64,000 bases of DNA from Mesorhizobium sp. SOD10 (GCA_000824805.1 CCNA01000022.1:62001-126000); one strand, 5' to 3'. Shown: positions 1-8,123, counted from the first letter of the stretch. The notes: generated from the sequence alone by a model not told the origin. Numbers and translations are program-made.

Positions 1-101
1 TTCCAGGGATATTGCTCCCAGTCGGCAACGCGCGAGGGCTCAAGCAGGATGCGCTTGAGATAGGGCGCTTTGAGCCGTGTCAGTTGCTTGCGGGCAGCCA
101 C
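1..101 (-). CDS. Putative AAA-type ATPase, N-terminal fragment
   Basis: The left window edge cuts this gene. On the minus strand a frame opens with GTG at 101, has an in-frame stop four codons upstream and a GAAGG ribosome-binding site about six bases before the GTG, and stays open for 33 codons to base 1. The start reads VAARKQLTRLKAPYLKRILL and continues with a D-W-E-Q-Y-P-W segment. An opening beta strand followed by a short 'Arg-Val-x-Asp...Tyr-Pro' stretch is typical of stand-alone predicted ATPases of the COG3910 type, just ahead of their Walker A. The Walker A itself lies outside the window, so the family call is an inference from a short fragment. It would be transcribed in the same direction as the crotonase gene to its right, with a 43-base gap. 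Confidence 0.35.
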   Translation of the reverse strand, partial: MAARKQLTRLKAPYLKRILLEPSRVADWEQYPW

Positions 102-144
102 GTGGAACCTTCAGCGATAGAACGGCTCGGCTTCATTCAACCGG

Positions 145-966
145 CTACTCGTCGGCCCATTCCGGCTTGCGCTTACCGATGAAGGCGCCGATGCCTTCCT
201 CGGCGTCGCGCGCCAACATGTTCTCGACCATCACCCGGCCGGTATAGGCATAGGCGTCGGCGAGTCCCATTTCGGCCTGGGTGTAGAAGGCTTCCTTACC
301 GGTCTTGACCACCGAAGAGGATTTGGAAGCAATTGTTTGCGCGTATTTGTTGACAACTTGATTGAGATACTCGCGCGGCACGATGCGGTTGACCAGACCG
401 AATTCCTTGGCGGTCGCGGCGTCGATCGTCTCGCCGGTAAGCAGCATCTCCATCGCCTGCTTGCGCGAGACGTTTCGCGACAGCGCAACCATCGGCGTCG
501 AGCAGAACAGGCCGATATTGACGCCCGGCGTGCAGAAGGTGGCCTCGTGCGAAGCGATGGCGAGGTCGCAGCTCGCGACCAGTTGCAAGCCAGCGGCGGT
601 GGCAAGACCGTCGACCTCGGCGATCACCGGTTTCGGGTGGCGCACGATGGTCTGCATCAGCGTCGCGCAGGCCGCGAAAGTCTTTTCGAAGAAGGCCTTG
701 CCGCGATCCGAGTCGGCGCGATGCGCCGTCATTTCCTTAAGGTCGTGACCGGCACAGAACACTTTTCCCGACGCCGCCAGAATGATGACGCGCACGGACT
801 TGTCGGTCTTGACGCGATCGAACTCGGCCTGCAGTGCCGCCATCGTCGCCAAAGACAACGCATTGGCCGGCGGGCTGGCAAGCGTGAGACGCAGGATGCC
901 CTTCTCCTGGGCGACAAGAACGGGGCCGTCGGCGACGGCAGGCTTGATGGCGACGACTTCAGCCAT
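145..966 (-). CDS. Enoyl-CoA hydratase/isomerase family protein (ECHDC3-like crotonase)
   Basis: A 273-residue crotonase-fold protein acting on acyl-CoA thioesters in the cytoplasm. The first oxyanion-hole region (FCAGHDLKEM) and the second (DGLATAAGLQL) are both clear, followed by the CDLAIASHEATF strand and a crotonase C-terminal helix region. The two glutamates that activate water in true enoyl-CoA hydratases are not present: the first position falls in FCTPGVNIG and the second in the following FCSTPMVAL stretch. This is how ECHDC3-type proteins look, so hydratase activity should not be assumed. The frame is open upstream to 1170, but ATG at 966 has a GAAAGG site six bases before it and gives the normal family length. 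The gene is divergent from the thioesterase at 1121, which may also act on CoA esters. Confidence 0.85.
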   Translation of the reverse strand: MAEVVAIKPAVADGPVLVAQEKGILRLTLASPPANALSLATMAALQAEFDRVKTDKSVRVIILAASGKVFCAGHDLKEMTAHRADSDRGKAFFEKTFAACATLMQTIVRHPKPVIAEVDGLATAAGLQLVASCDLAIASHEATFCTPGVNIGLFCSTPMVALSRNVSRKQAMEMLLTGETIDAATAKEFGLVNRIVPREYLNQVVNKYAQTIASKSSSVVKTGKEAFYTQAEMGLADAYAYTGRVMVENMLARDAEEGIGAFIGKRKPEWADE

Positions 967-1120
967 GTCGAACCTTTCGGGGTCAGCGCTCGCGGCGCAT
1001 GGAGCAACAGAACTAGCACGCTGCCGGTTGAAGAACAGCCGAGAGACGTGTTTTCTCCGTCGCACCCGTTTGGTCCAGGCATATAGCCCGGAGCTTGCCC
1101 ACCTCATATAGGACGTTGCC

Positions 1121-1585
1121 ATGCCCGCCCAAAGCGATCTGAAACCAATGCTCAACGCGGCGGAAGTCAATGCGCTGATGGCAAGCGTCTATCCGCAGCT
1201 CAACGACAGCTTCACCTCCTATGAGGCGATCGACGTGTTTCCGGGCGGCTGCACAGTGCGGCTCAACGCTGATGAGAGGCATCTGCGCCCCGGCGGAACG
1301 GTGTCGGGTCCGTCGCTGTTCACGCTGGCCGACATCGGCGGCTATGTCTGCGTGCTCAGCCACGCCGGACCGGACGCACTGTCGGTGACGGTCAACCTCG
1401 ACATCAATTTCATGCGCAAGGCCGCGGCCGGGCCGATCGACGGCCATTGCCGCATCCTCAAGCTTGGCAAAAGCCTGATGGTGTTCGACATCGACATCGT
1501 GGCGGGGGCAGATGGGCAAACGGTAGCGCACGCCACCGGCACCTATTCGATTCCGAGGAAGCGGATAACCGACAAGCCGGCCTGA
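1121..1585 (+). CDS. PaaI-family hotdog thioesterase
   Basis: A 154-residue single hotdog-domain protein, the usual size for PaaI/YdiI-type acyl-CoA thioesterases. The central helix signature is RPGGTVSGPSLFTLADIGGY, where the glycine-rich turn and the aspartate in LADIGG correspond to the active-site region of the family. It is followed by a strand typical of the fold (SVTVNLDINFMRKA). The product probably hydrolyses a small or aromatic acyl-CoA in the cytosol; the substrate cannot be read from the sequence. The gene is divergent from the crotonase gene on its left, with about 150 bases between the two starts. The LysE-type exporter gene follows 41 bases after its stop. Confidence 0.85.
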   Translation: MPAQSDLKPMLNAAEVNALMASVYPQLNDSFTSYEAIDVFPGGCTVRLNADERHLRPGGTVSGPSLFTLADIGGYVCVLSHAGPDALSVTVNLDINFMRKAAAGPIDGHCRILKLGKSLMVFDIDIVAGADGQTVAHATGTYSIPRKRITDKPA

Positions 1586-1626
1586 CGTGTTGCCGGAACT
1601 CCCAGTCGACACGTTCGTTCTGCGGC

Positions 1627-2277
1627 ATGCCCGATGTTACAACCTACCTTGCCTTTGTCGGCGCCGTGCTCGCCTATCAGCTTTCCGGTGTCGGTCCCGA
1701 CATGATGCTGGTGATCAGCCGCGGCGTCGGGCAAGGCTGGCGCCACGCCTTGGCGACCGCAGCGGGCTGCGTGTCGGCCGGCGTCGTCCAGATTCCGTTG
1801 CTGGCAATGGGACTTGCCTCGCTGATCACATCCTCCCCATCTCTTTACAGCTTCCTTCAGATCGTCGGTGCCATCTATCTGATCGCCATCGGGATCAAAT
1901 TCCTGTTGGCGCGTCGACTGGGCGAAGATGGCGGTGTGTCTGCCTTTGCCAAGACGAGCGGCATCCCGGCCGCTTTCCGGCAAGGCATGATATGCAATCT
2001 CACCAATCCGACGACGCTCGCTTTCATGCTGGCGGTGCTGCCGCAATTCGTCCATCCCTGGGGCGGCTCGGCTGCGCTGCAGTTCATCATTCTCGGCACG
2101 ACCATGAAGATGACGGGACTGGTTGTTCTCAGCGCGGTTGCGTTGACCTCTGGCGCGGTCGGCGGTTGGCTGGCGCGCCGCGGCGCGTTCCTCGTTTGGC
2201 AGCAAAGGTTGGCAGGAGCCTTGATGGTCGCCATCGGCGCAAGGCTCCTTCTTGCCGCTGTGGCCGGGCGGCGGTGA
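1627..2277 (+). CDS. LysE/RhtB family amino-acid exporter
   Basis: A 216-residue inner-membrane protein with the length and layout of the LysE/RhtB superfamily. It has an N-terminal hydrophobic helix followed by the conserved GVGPDMMLVISRGVGQGWRH stretch, a second helix pair, the N-L-T-N-P loop (MICNLTNPTTLAFMLAVLPQ) before the middle helices, and two C-terminal helices ending in a short basic tail. Family members export amino acids or their derivatives by proton antiport; the substrate here is unknown. The frame is open upstream into the thioesterase gene, but ATG at 1627 starts exactly where the family normally begins. The ribosome-binding site is weak. Confidence 0.85.
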   Translation: MPDVTTYLAFVGAVLAYQLSGVGPDMMLVISRGVGQGWRHALATAAGCVSAGVVQIPLLAMGLASLITSSPSLYSFLQIVGAIYLIAIGIKFLLARRLGEDGGVSAFAKTSGIPAAFRQGMICNLTNPTTLAFMLAVLPQFVHPWGGSAALQFIILGTTMKMTGLVVLSAVALTSGAVGGWLARRGAFLVWQQRLAGALMVAIGARLLLAAVAGRR

Positions 2278-2373
2278 ACGAGAGAAAGTTGCCAGACATG
2301 TGGTAAAATAATACCATTCGCGTTAGCCGTTGAATTTGAATAGCTTTTTGCGATCTTAGGCCGTAGCCGACCC

Positions 2374-2402
2374 TTGACGCGTCAGACGCCGTCGCCTATA
2401 AA
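2374..2402 (+). promoter_or_regulatory. Sigma-70-type promoter of rplM-rpsI
   Basis: TTGACG (2374-2379) and TATAAA (2397-2402) are separated by exactly 17 bases. Transcription should start near 2409, giving a leader of about 130 bases before rplM. This is the best promoter match I found in the window and fits a highly expressed ribosomal operon. Confidence 0.75.
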
Positions 2403-2416
2403 GCCCTCTAGAAGCA

Positions 2417-2441
2417 GCGGCCCGCAACGGCCGCCGTTTTT
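2417..2441 (+). promoter_or_regulatory. Hairpin in the rplM leader, possible attenuator
   Basis: A perfect six-pair stem GCGGCC (2417-2422) / GGCCGC (2429-2434) with a six-base loop is followed by a T5 run at 2437-2441. It sits only about 10 bases after the predicted transcription start and about 100 bases before the rplM ATG, so it looks like an intrinsic terminator inside the leader. It could be an attenuator or an autoregulatory site for L13; either role is inference. Confidence 0.5.
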
Positions 2442-2537
2442 GTTATTGGCGGATGGTTCCTTGCTCTCCCGCCAATCCAAGCAACAAGAAACGCCTTTCT
2501 TTCCTTCGGGTCTGGAAGGTCCAACCTGAGAGAAACC

Positions 2538-3002
2538 ATGGCTACCTTTTCGCAGAAGCCTGCGGATGTGGTGAAGAAGTGGGTGCTGATCGACGCCGAG
2601 GGTCTCGTCGTCGGTCGTCTGGCCACTGTCATCGCCAACCATCTGCGCGGCAAGCACAAGCCCACCTTCACCCCGCATGTCGATGATGGCGACAACGTCA
2701 TCGTCATCAATGCCGACAAGGTGGTGTTCACCGGCAAGAAGTACACCGACAAGGTCTATTACTGGCACACCGGCCATCCCGGCGGCATCAAGGAGCGCAC
2801 CGCGCGCCAGCTGCTCGAGGGTCGTTTCCCCGAGCGCGTCGTCGAGAAGGCCGTCGAGCGCATGATCCCGCGCGGCCCGCTTGGCCGTCGCCAGATGAAG
2901 AATCTCCGCGTCTATGCCGGCGCCGAGCATCCGCACACCGCCCAGCAGCCCGTCACGCTCGACGTGGCCAAGCTGAACTCCAAGAACAAGAGGGCCTCGT
3001 AA
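2538..3002 (+). CDS. rplM: 50S ribosomal protein L13
   Basis: A 154-residue protein with the full-length L13 pattern: an N-terminal KKWVLIDAEGLVVGRLATVI stretch, the G-D-N-V-I-V-I-N-A-D-K strand, the YYWHTGHPGGIK loop and the MIPRGPLGRRQMKNLRVYAG segment before a C-terminal tail. L13 binds 23S rRNA early in large-subunit assembly. An AGAGAAACC site precedes the ATG. It is the first gene of a two-gene operon with rpsI, whose ATG shares one base with the rplM stop (TAATG), consistent with translational coupling. A strong promoter and a leader hairpin lie upstream. Confidence 0.98.
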   Translation: MATFSQKPADVVKKWVLIDAEGLVVGRLATVIANHLRGKHKPTFTPHVDDGDNVIVINADKVVFTGKKYTDKVYYWHTGHPGGIKERTARQLLEGRFPERVVEKAVERMIPRGPLGRRQMKNLRVYAGAEHPHTAQQPVTLDVAKLNSKNKRAS

Positions 3003-3472
3003 TGGCTGAGCTTTCCTCGCTCGCAGAACTCGGCACCGTCGCCGCGCAGCCGGCCGCGCCCGTGCATGTCCAGAAGCTCGACAAGTCGGGCCGCGCCTAT
3101 GCCACCGGCAAGCGCAAGAACGCCATCGCGCGCGTCTGGGTAAAGCCGGGCTCCGGCAAGATCACCGTCAACGACAAGGAATTCGCGACCTATTTCGCGC
3201 GTCCGGTGCTGCAGATGATCCTCAACCAGCCGATCGTCGCGGCCAACCGCGCCGGCCAGTACGACATCGTCGCCACCGTCATCGGCGGCGGCCTCTCGGG
3301 CCAGGCGGGCGCCGTGCGTCACGGCATCTCCAAGGCGCTGACCTACTACGAGCCGGGCTTGCGCTCGGTGCTCAAGAAGGGCGGCTTCCTGACCCGCGAC
3401 AGCCGCGTGGTCGAGCGCAAGAAGTACGGCAAGGCGAAGGCCCGCCGCTCGTTCCAGTTCTCGAAGCGCTAA
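3002..3472 (+). CDS. rpsI: 30S ribosomal protein S9
   Basis: A 156-residue S9 with an alphaproteobacterial-type N-terminal extension of about 30 residues (alanine-rich) before the conserved YATGKRKNAIARVWVKPGSG start of the domain. The C-terminal tail ends in the invariant basic S-K-R motif (RSFQFSKR) that reaches the P-site tRNA. It overlaps rplM by one base. A perfect terminator hairpin follows at 3528-3552. The last 17 bases of the gene, including its stop codon, are repeated 33 bases downstream (3456-3472 and 3489-3505). Confidence 0.98.
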   Translation: MAELSSLAELGTVAAQPAAPVHVQKLDKSGRAYATGKRKNAIARVWVKPGSGKITVNDKEFATYFARPVLQMILNQPIVAANRAGQYDIVATVIGGGLSGQAGAVRHGISKALTYYEPGLRSVLKKGGFLTRDSRVVERKKYGKAKARRSFQFSKR

Positions 3473-3527
3473 TAGGCGCTTGGGGCCGAGTTCTCGAAGC
3501 GCTAAGCGCCAAGAGAAGCAGATCTCG

Positions 3528-3552
3528 AAGGCCGCCTCCGGGCGGCCTTTTT
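3528..3552 (+). terminator. Intrinsic terminator of rplM-rpsI
   Basis: GGCCGCC (3530-3536) pairs with GGCGGCC (3541-3547) around a TCCG tetraloop, extended by two A-T pairs, and is followed by a T5 run. It lies just after rpsI and ends a few bases before the convergent LysR gene. Confidence 0.85.
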
Positions 3553-3559
3553 GCTACCG

Positions 3560-4462
3560 TCACCAGTGCCCTGCCGTTTTTATGTAGTCGATGAAGGCAC
3601 GTAGCGGCGCCGGCACCAGACGGCGTCCGGGATAATAGAGGAACGGCCCGGAAAATTCCTGCCACCACGGCTCCAGCACAGGTTCCAGCACGCCGCTCTC
3701 GAAATGCGGACGCACCCAGTCCTCGAACAGCCAGAGAACGCCGACGCCGGCGATCGCCGCATCGATGGCGAGATCGACGCCTCCGCCGATACTGACGACC
3801 AATGGTCCCGTGGTATCGACCCGCACCACCTCACCGTCCCGCTCGAACTCCCAGGGCGTCATGACCCCGCTCGGGAAGCGGCCGCGCAGGCAGGCATGAC
3901 CAAGCAGGTCACGGGGATGCTGCGGCCGACCATGACGGTCAAGGTAGGCCGGCGCAGCGGAGGTGGTGAAGCGCTGCGTGCGCGGTCCGATCGGCACAGC
4001 GATCATGTCCTGCTCCAGCCGCTCGTCATAGCGGATGCCGGCATCGCAGCCGGCCACCAGCAGATCGATAAAGTTCTCTTCGGCAATCACCTCCAGGCGA
4101 ATGGCGGGATAGGCCGCGAGAAATCCCGGAACGATTCTTGGCAGCACCAGCCGCGAGGCGCTTATCGGCACGTTGAGCCGCAAGGTGCCGGCGGGCCGGT
4201 CGCGAAAGCCATTCACCACATCGAGCGCCGCCTCGACCTCGCCAAGCGCCGGGCCAAGCCGCGCCAGCAGGCTTGCACCAGCCTCGGTCAAAGCGACGTT
4301 GCGCGTGGTGCGGTTAAAGAGCCGCACACCGAGCTGGGCTTCCAGCCGGCGGATGGCTTCGCTGAGCGCTGAGGCGCTGCCCGCCGTAGCGCGAGCACCC
4401 TCGCGAAAACCGCCGGCGCGCGCCACGGCCATGAACGCCTGGAGATCATTGAGGTCCGCCAT
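3560..4462 (-). CDS. LysR-family transcriptional regulator
   Basis: A 300-residue LysR-type regulator. Residues 1-60 form the winged helix-turn-helix (LNDLQAFMAVARAGGFREGA and SALSEAIRRLEAQLGVRLFN), and the rest is the periplasmic-binding-protein-like effector domain. The gene is divergent from the aldo/keto reductase at 4557, sharing about 95 bases of upstream DNA. This is the classic arrangement in which a LysR protein controls the neighbour as well as itself; the ligand is unknown. It converges with the rpsI operon, and its stop is only a few bases past that operon's terminator. Confidence 0.9.
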   Translation of the reverse strand: MADLNDLQAFMAVARAGGFREGARATAGSASALSEAIRRLEAQLGVRLFNRTTRNVALTEAGASLLARLGPALGEVEAALDVVNGFRDRPAGTLRLNVPISASRLVLPRIVPGFLAAYPAIRLEVIAEENFIDLLVAGCDAGIRYDERLEQDMIAVPIGPRTQRFTTSAAPAYLDRHGRPQHPRDLLGHACLRGRFPSGVMTPWEFERDGEVVRVDTTGPLVVSIGGGVDLAIDAAIAGVGVLWLFEDWVRPHFESGVLEPVLEPWWQEFSGPFLYYPGRRLVPAPLRAFIDYIKTAGHW

Positions 4463-4556
4463 TGTTCTATAATCCGTACAAGCTGTGCCGAATATAGCCG
4501 GTTATCGGGACAGCGGCCATGGCCTATCTCCCTCGTCGACAGCGAAGGAGAACCAG

Positions 4557-5429
4557 ATGTCCAGCGTAAACCAATCCGGCACCTATAAACTCGGCGACCG
4601 CTCTGTCCGCCGCCTCGGCTATGGCGCCATGCAGCTTGCCGGTAAAGGCGTGTTCGGCCCGCCGAAAGATCATGACGCGGCCATCGCCGTGCTGCGCGAG
4701 GCGATAGCGCAAGGCGTGAACCATATCGACACCAGCGACTATTACGGGCCTTACGTCACCAACAAGCTGATCCGCGAGGCGCTGGCGCCCTACCCCGACG
4801 ACCTCACCATCGTCACCAAGATCGGCGCCCGTCGCGGCGAGGACGCTTCCTGGCTGCCCGCCTTCACAGCCGATGAGCTCGAAGAGGCCGTGCACGACAA
4901 TCTTCCCAATCTTGGCCTCGAGGCGATGGACGTCGTCAATCTGCGCATCATGTTCGGGATGCATGGGCCAGCGGAGGGCTCAATCGAGGCGCAGGTCACC
5001 AAGCTTGCCGAGCTCCAGCGCAAGGGCCTGGTGCGCCATATCGGCTTGAGCAACGTCACCCGCGCGCAGATCGCGGAAGGCCGCAAGATCTGCGACATCG
5101 TCTGCGTGCAGAACCAGTATAATCTCGCGCACCGCGACGACGACCGGCTGATCGATGAACTGGCGCGCGACGGCATCGCCTATGTGCCGTTCTTCCCGCT
5201 CGGCGGCTTCAGCCCGCTGCAGTCCTCGACGCTGTCCGGCGTGGCCGAACGGCTCGGCGCGACGCCAATGCAGGTTGCGCTGGCGTGGCTGCTGCAGCGC
5301 TCGCCCAACATCCTCCTGATCCCGGGCACGTCGTCGGTGGCGCATTTGCGGGAGAATCTGGCTGCTGCCGAGCTGAAGTTGTCGGCGGATGTGCTGAGCG
5401 AGTTGGATGGGGTGGCGAAAGCGGCGTAG
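4557..5429 (+). CDS. Aldo/keto reductase, YdbC/PdxI-like
   Basis: A 290-residue NADPH-dependent aldo/keto reductase. The TIM-barrel catalytic residues are visible as D58 and Y63 in HIDTSDYYGPY and K88 in VTKIG. The usual active-site histidine strand is replaced by VVNLRIMFGMHGPAEGSIEA. That substitution, together with VRHIGLSNVTRAQIAEGRKI, YVPFFPLGGFSPLQSSTLSG and the C-terminal LIPGTSSVAHLRENLAAAEL, closely matches my recollection of E. coli YdbC, reported as a pyridoxal reductase (PdxI). The pyridoxal role is carried over by similarity only. ATG at 4557 has an AAGGAG site; the frame is open 24 codons further upstream. A divergent LysR gene is its likely regulator. Confidence 0.88.
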   Translation: MSSVNQSGTYKLGDRSVRRLGYGAMQLAGKGVFGPPKDHDAAIAVLREAIAQGVNHIDTSDYYGPYVTNKLIREALAPYPDDLTIVTKIGARRGEDASWLPAFTADELEEAVHDNLPNLGLEAMDVVNLRIMFGMHGPAEGSIEAQVTKLAELQRKGLVRHIGLSNVTRAQIAEGRKICDIVCVQNQYNLAHRDDDRLIDELARDGIAYVPFFPLGGFSPLQSSTLSGVAERLGATPMQVALAWLLQRSPNILLIPGTSSVAHLRENLAAAELKLSADVLSELDGVAKAA

Positions 5430-5439
5430 GTCGGCGCAG

Positions 5440-5616
5440 CACCCCGCCCGCGCCTAAGGCGCCCTACCTCCCCATCAAGGGGAGGTAGGGCGCCGCGCTC
5501 TATGCTCGAACGCCGGTTTAGCATTCATGGATGTCGCGGGCATGCAACGAGGGCAAGTTGACACGACGCTCTACCTCCCCTCGATGGGGAGGTCGGCGCG
5601 AAGCGCCGGGCGGGGT
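5440..5616. repeat. Compound palindromic intergenic repeat
   Basis: The gap between the convergent reductase and phosphodiesterase genes is almost filled by a mosaic palindrome. Its left part is a perfect 16-pair hairpin (5458-5473 with 5479-5494, loop ATCAA). Its right part is a second hairpin, ACCTCCCC (5573-5580) / GGGGAGGT (5586-5593). The outer ends CACCCCGCCCG (5440-5450) and CGGGCGGGGTG (5606-5616) are inverted copies of each other. Related C-rich/G-rich hairpins occur at 33244-33370 and 53614-53636. It may also stop transcription from both sides. Confidence 0.75.
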
Positions 5617-5632
5617 GAAGCGCCGACGCCAG

Positions 5633-6688
5633 CTAATTAATACTCGCCGTATGCGCCGGCTCGGCCGGCTTGACGTCCGTCGTGTAAGGCACGCGATAAC
5701 CATTCGCCGCCAGCCATTCGATCGCCGCCTTCGGCTCGTCGGTCTGGATGATGGTGGCGCCGCGGTCGACCCAGAAGCCCCAGGCTTCGCGCGGCAGGCT
5801 GGCGGCGACGGCCAGTTCGTCGCCGCGGCCGCCGGCGAGGAAGCCGCCCGGCTTTTTGACGATCGCATAAGTGTCGGCCCAAAGGTGCCAGTCGCCGCGG
5901 ACCGATTCCGCCCGCATATGGTTGCTGAACAGCGGCCCGCCGGTCGACGTCAGCGTCTCGGCGCCGTTGCGCCAGTTGATCAGTTCGACGGCACGCGGCG
6001 CGAAAGCCTTGTCGACCTCACGGGCAAAAGCGGCATCATGCACGGCGTCGTCGGCGAGGATCGGCATGAACTGGAAGCCGCCGCCGGCCTTGGCAAGTGC
6101 CGCGCTCGCGGCATCGATGCGCTGCCGGTTCCAGAGGTTCTCCTTGACGATGACCTGATCGGCCATGCCGAGATCGCGCGCCTCCGCGATCATGCCAGGC
6201 AGGTCCGGCACCTCCAGCTTGTTGTCGAGATTGATCAGGATCCTGTCCCTGGTCGTGATCAGCATCTCGCGCAGCGTCGACACCACCTCATTGGTGACCG
6301 CACCCGTACCCTCGATCACCAGCCGGCACTTCTTCAACTCGGCCAGCGTGTAGTTCACCACCTCGCCCTTGCAGGTGGTCGTGCGGTCGAGCCAGCTGTC
6401 ATGCATTATGACGAACGCGCCGTCCTTCGCGCGCCGAACGTCGACCTCGACGATCTCGGCGCCGATCGCGATCGAACCTTCGACGGCGGCCAACGAATTC
6501 TCGGCATAAAGTGTCTTGCCGGCCTGCATGCTGCCGGCGCGATGCGCGGCAATCATCACATGGTCGCGCCATTGGTTGGCGTGCTCGAAGCGATCGAGGA
6601 TTTGGGACGCGCGCGTCTCGCCGGCTAAGCTTTGGCCAGGGATGGCGGCAAGCGCGGACAGAAGAAGGCTCAGCCAGAGTGTTCGCAT
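5633..6688 (-). CDS. Secreted glycerophosphodiester phosphodiesterase family protein
   Basis: A 351-residue exported protein. Residues 1-23 are a Sec signal peptide (LWLSLLLSALAAIPGQSLAG). The GDPD barrel follows with its metal and catalytic residues in place: H49-R50 in AAHRAG, E63 in AENSLAAVE, E80 and D82 in EIVEVDVRRAKDG, and H95 in VIMHD. Family members hydrolyse glycerophosphodiesters to glycerol-3-phosphate and an alcohol. The periplasmic form suggests phosphorus or carbon scavenging from phospholipid head groups. It is longer than cytosolic UgpQ-type enzymes because of an extra helical segment around residues 180-260. It is convergent with the aldo/keto reductase across a palindromic repeat. 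Confidence 0.88.
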   Translation of the reverse strand: MRTLWLSLLLSALAAIPGQSLAGETRASQILDRFEHANQWRDHVMIAAHRAGSMQAGKTLYAENSLAAVEGSIAIGAEIVEVDVRRAKDGAFVIMHDSWLDRTTTCKGEVVNYTLAELKKCRLVIEGTGAVTNEVVSTLREMLITTRDRILINLDNKLEVPDLPGMIAEARDLGMADQVIVKENLWNRQRIDAASAALAKAGGGFQFMPILADDAVHDAAFAREVDKAFAPRAVELINWRNGAETLTSTGGPLFSNHMRAESVRGDWHLWADTYAIVKKPGGFLAGGRGDELAVAASLPREAWGFWVDRGATIIQTDEPKAAIEWLAANGYRVPYTTDVKPAEPAHTASIN

Positions 6689-6759
6689 CGGGGAATCGCT
6701 CCGTTCCGGGTCGGGACCCGGTTAGGCGATGCCTATGACAGGCCGGTGAACGAAGCCGG

Positions 6760-7998
6760 CTAGCTGTTTCGCATTGAAGTCTGTCGAATTCGCTTCGCGA
6801 GGCACCGGAACCAGGCCAGCGCCAGCATTTCAACGAAGCGCCAGGTGAACCAGGAAGCGACGATGACAGCGATCAGCATCGCGATCAAAGCCGCGAAGCC
6901 GATCCAGGGCGAGCCGGTGCCGAAGCCGGTCGCGTGGTCGCCGCGCAGCATCAGGTCGCCGACGATGCCGAGCCCGAGCTTGCGCTCGATCAGGCCGCCG
7001 ACATTGATCATGCGGGCCTGGACGAAGATATGGACCATGTAGATCGAATAGGAGAGCGAGCCGAGCAGCAGCATCGGCCGGCTGCGCAGCAGGGCGCTGA
7101 CCAGGCCACCCTCATGCGCAAACAGGTAAAGCGCCAGAGCGAAGACGACCGGCGCCGCCATGCCGATGTCGTTGGTACCGGCAATGGAGACGAACAGCGC
7201 GATCACTACTATCATCGTCAGTTCGGCAAGCGTCCAGGCCAGGCGCCCTGCCCCGCCGCTGAGCGCCTGTCGCGCCCCTGCAATGGAATCGTGCTGAAAC
7301 CAGGCGAGCAACGCGCCGAGCGAGAAGCCGTAAAGGCAGCGGATGAAGCCGAAATCGAAGGACACGTCCATATGACGGGTCGAGACCGTGAGCAGGAAAA
7401 GCGGCGCCGTCACGGCGGCGGCGACGAACCATATCCAGGCGCGTTGGCCGGCGGTGAAGACGACGGCGGCAAAGAGCAGATAGGTGAAGAACTCGGCCGA
7501 AATGCTCCAGCTTGGCGCGTTCCAGCTCAGATGGTCCTCAACGCCCATGCCTTGCAAAAGGAACAGGTTGGCGACGAGGCTTTTCAGGTCGAAGCCGGCG
7601 GTGAAGGGTGCCGGACCTGTCCCGTGCAGAGCCGGCAGGACGAGCCGCAGCGCCTCGAAGCCGGCGAAAGCGCCAAGCATCAGGACATGCAGCGGATAGA
7701 TGCGGCCGAAGCGCACCAGCGCGAACCGGGCAAGGTCGTCCTGCTCGTTCAGTCGGCTGCCATAGGCGCTGGCGATGACGAAGCCGGAAAGCACGAAGAA
7801 GAAATCGACGAACAGATAGGAGCCGCCGACAAAGGCGCTTTGCGAAATCGCCGAGGTGGTCGGGAAATGGAACAGCGCCACCAGCAGCGCGCAGATGCCG
7901 CGCCAGGAATCCAGCACCAGGAAGCGCTCGCCGGCGATCGTGCCGACACGGGTCGCCGAGGCTGCGGGCGCAAGGTTAAGCAGAGCCGTCTCAGCCAT
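6760..7998 (-). CDS. Acyltransferase 3 family membrane protein
   Basis: A 412-residue integral membrane protein with about ten hydrophobic helices. It opens with the Acyl_transf_3 signature: FLVLDSWRGICALLVALFHF, containing the conserved R and the active-site-type histidine, followed by the DFFFVLSGFVIA helix. Such enzymes O-acetylate or succinylate extracellular polysaccharides, Nod factors or lipids. ATG at 7998 is preferred because it follows the normal short cytosolic start; the frame is open 19 codons further upstream. It lies near the exopolysaccharide genes (12.9-22.4 kb), though not in the same operon, so a polysaccharide substrate is plausible. Confidence 0.88.
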   Translation of the reverse strand: MAETALLNLAPAASATRVGTIAGERFLVLDSWRGICALLVALFHFPTTSAISQSAFVGGSYLFVDFFFVLSGFVIASAYGSRLNEQDDLARFALVRFGRIYPLHVLMLGAFAGFEALRLVLPALHGTGPAPFTAGFDLKSLVANLFLLQGMGVEDHLSWNAPSWSISAEFFTYLLFAAVVFTAGQRAWIWFVAAAVTAPLFLLTVSTRHMDVSFDFGFIRCLYGFSLGALLAWFQHDSIAGARQALSGGAGRLAWTLAELTMIVVIALFVSIAGTNDIGMAAPVVFALALYLFAHEGGLVSALLRSRPMLLLGSLSYSIYMVHIFVQARMINVGGLIERKLGLGIVGDLMLRGDHATGFGTGSPWIGFAALIAMLIAVIVASWFTWRFVEMLALAWFRCLAKRIRQTSMRNS

Positions 7999-8123
7999 AA
8001 TGATACAGATCCTGTGCTGCCGTGGCACTCGCCGAGCGCCGCTTCCTTTCCGCAAGCTATGGCTGGCATGTTGCGTGCCGGTTCTGTAGTTGTGGCTGCC
8101 CCGATGAACACCGAGGATCCGTA

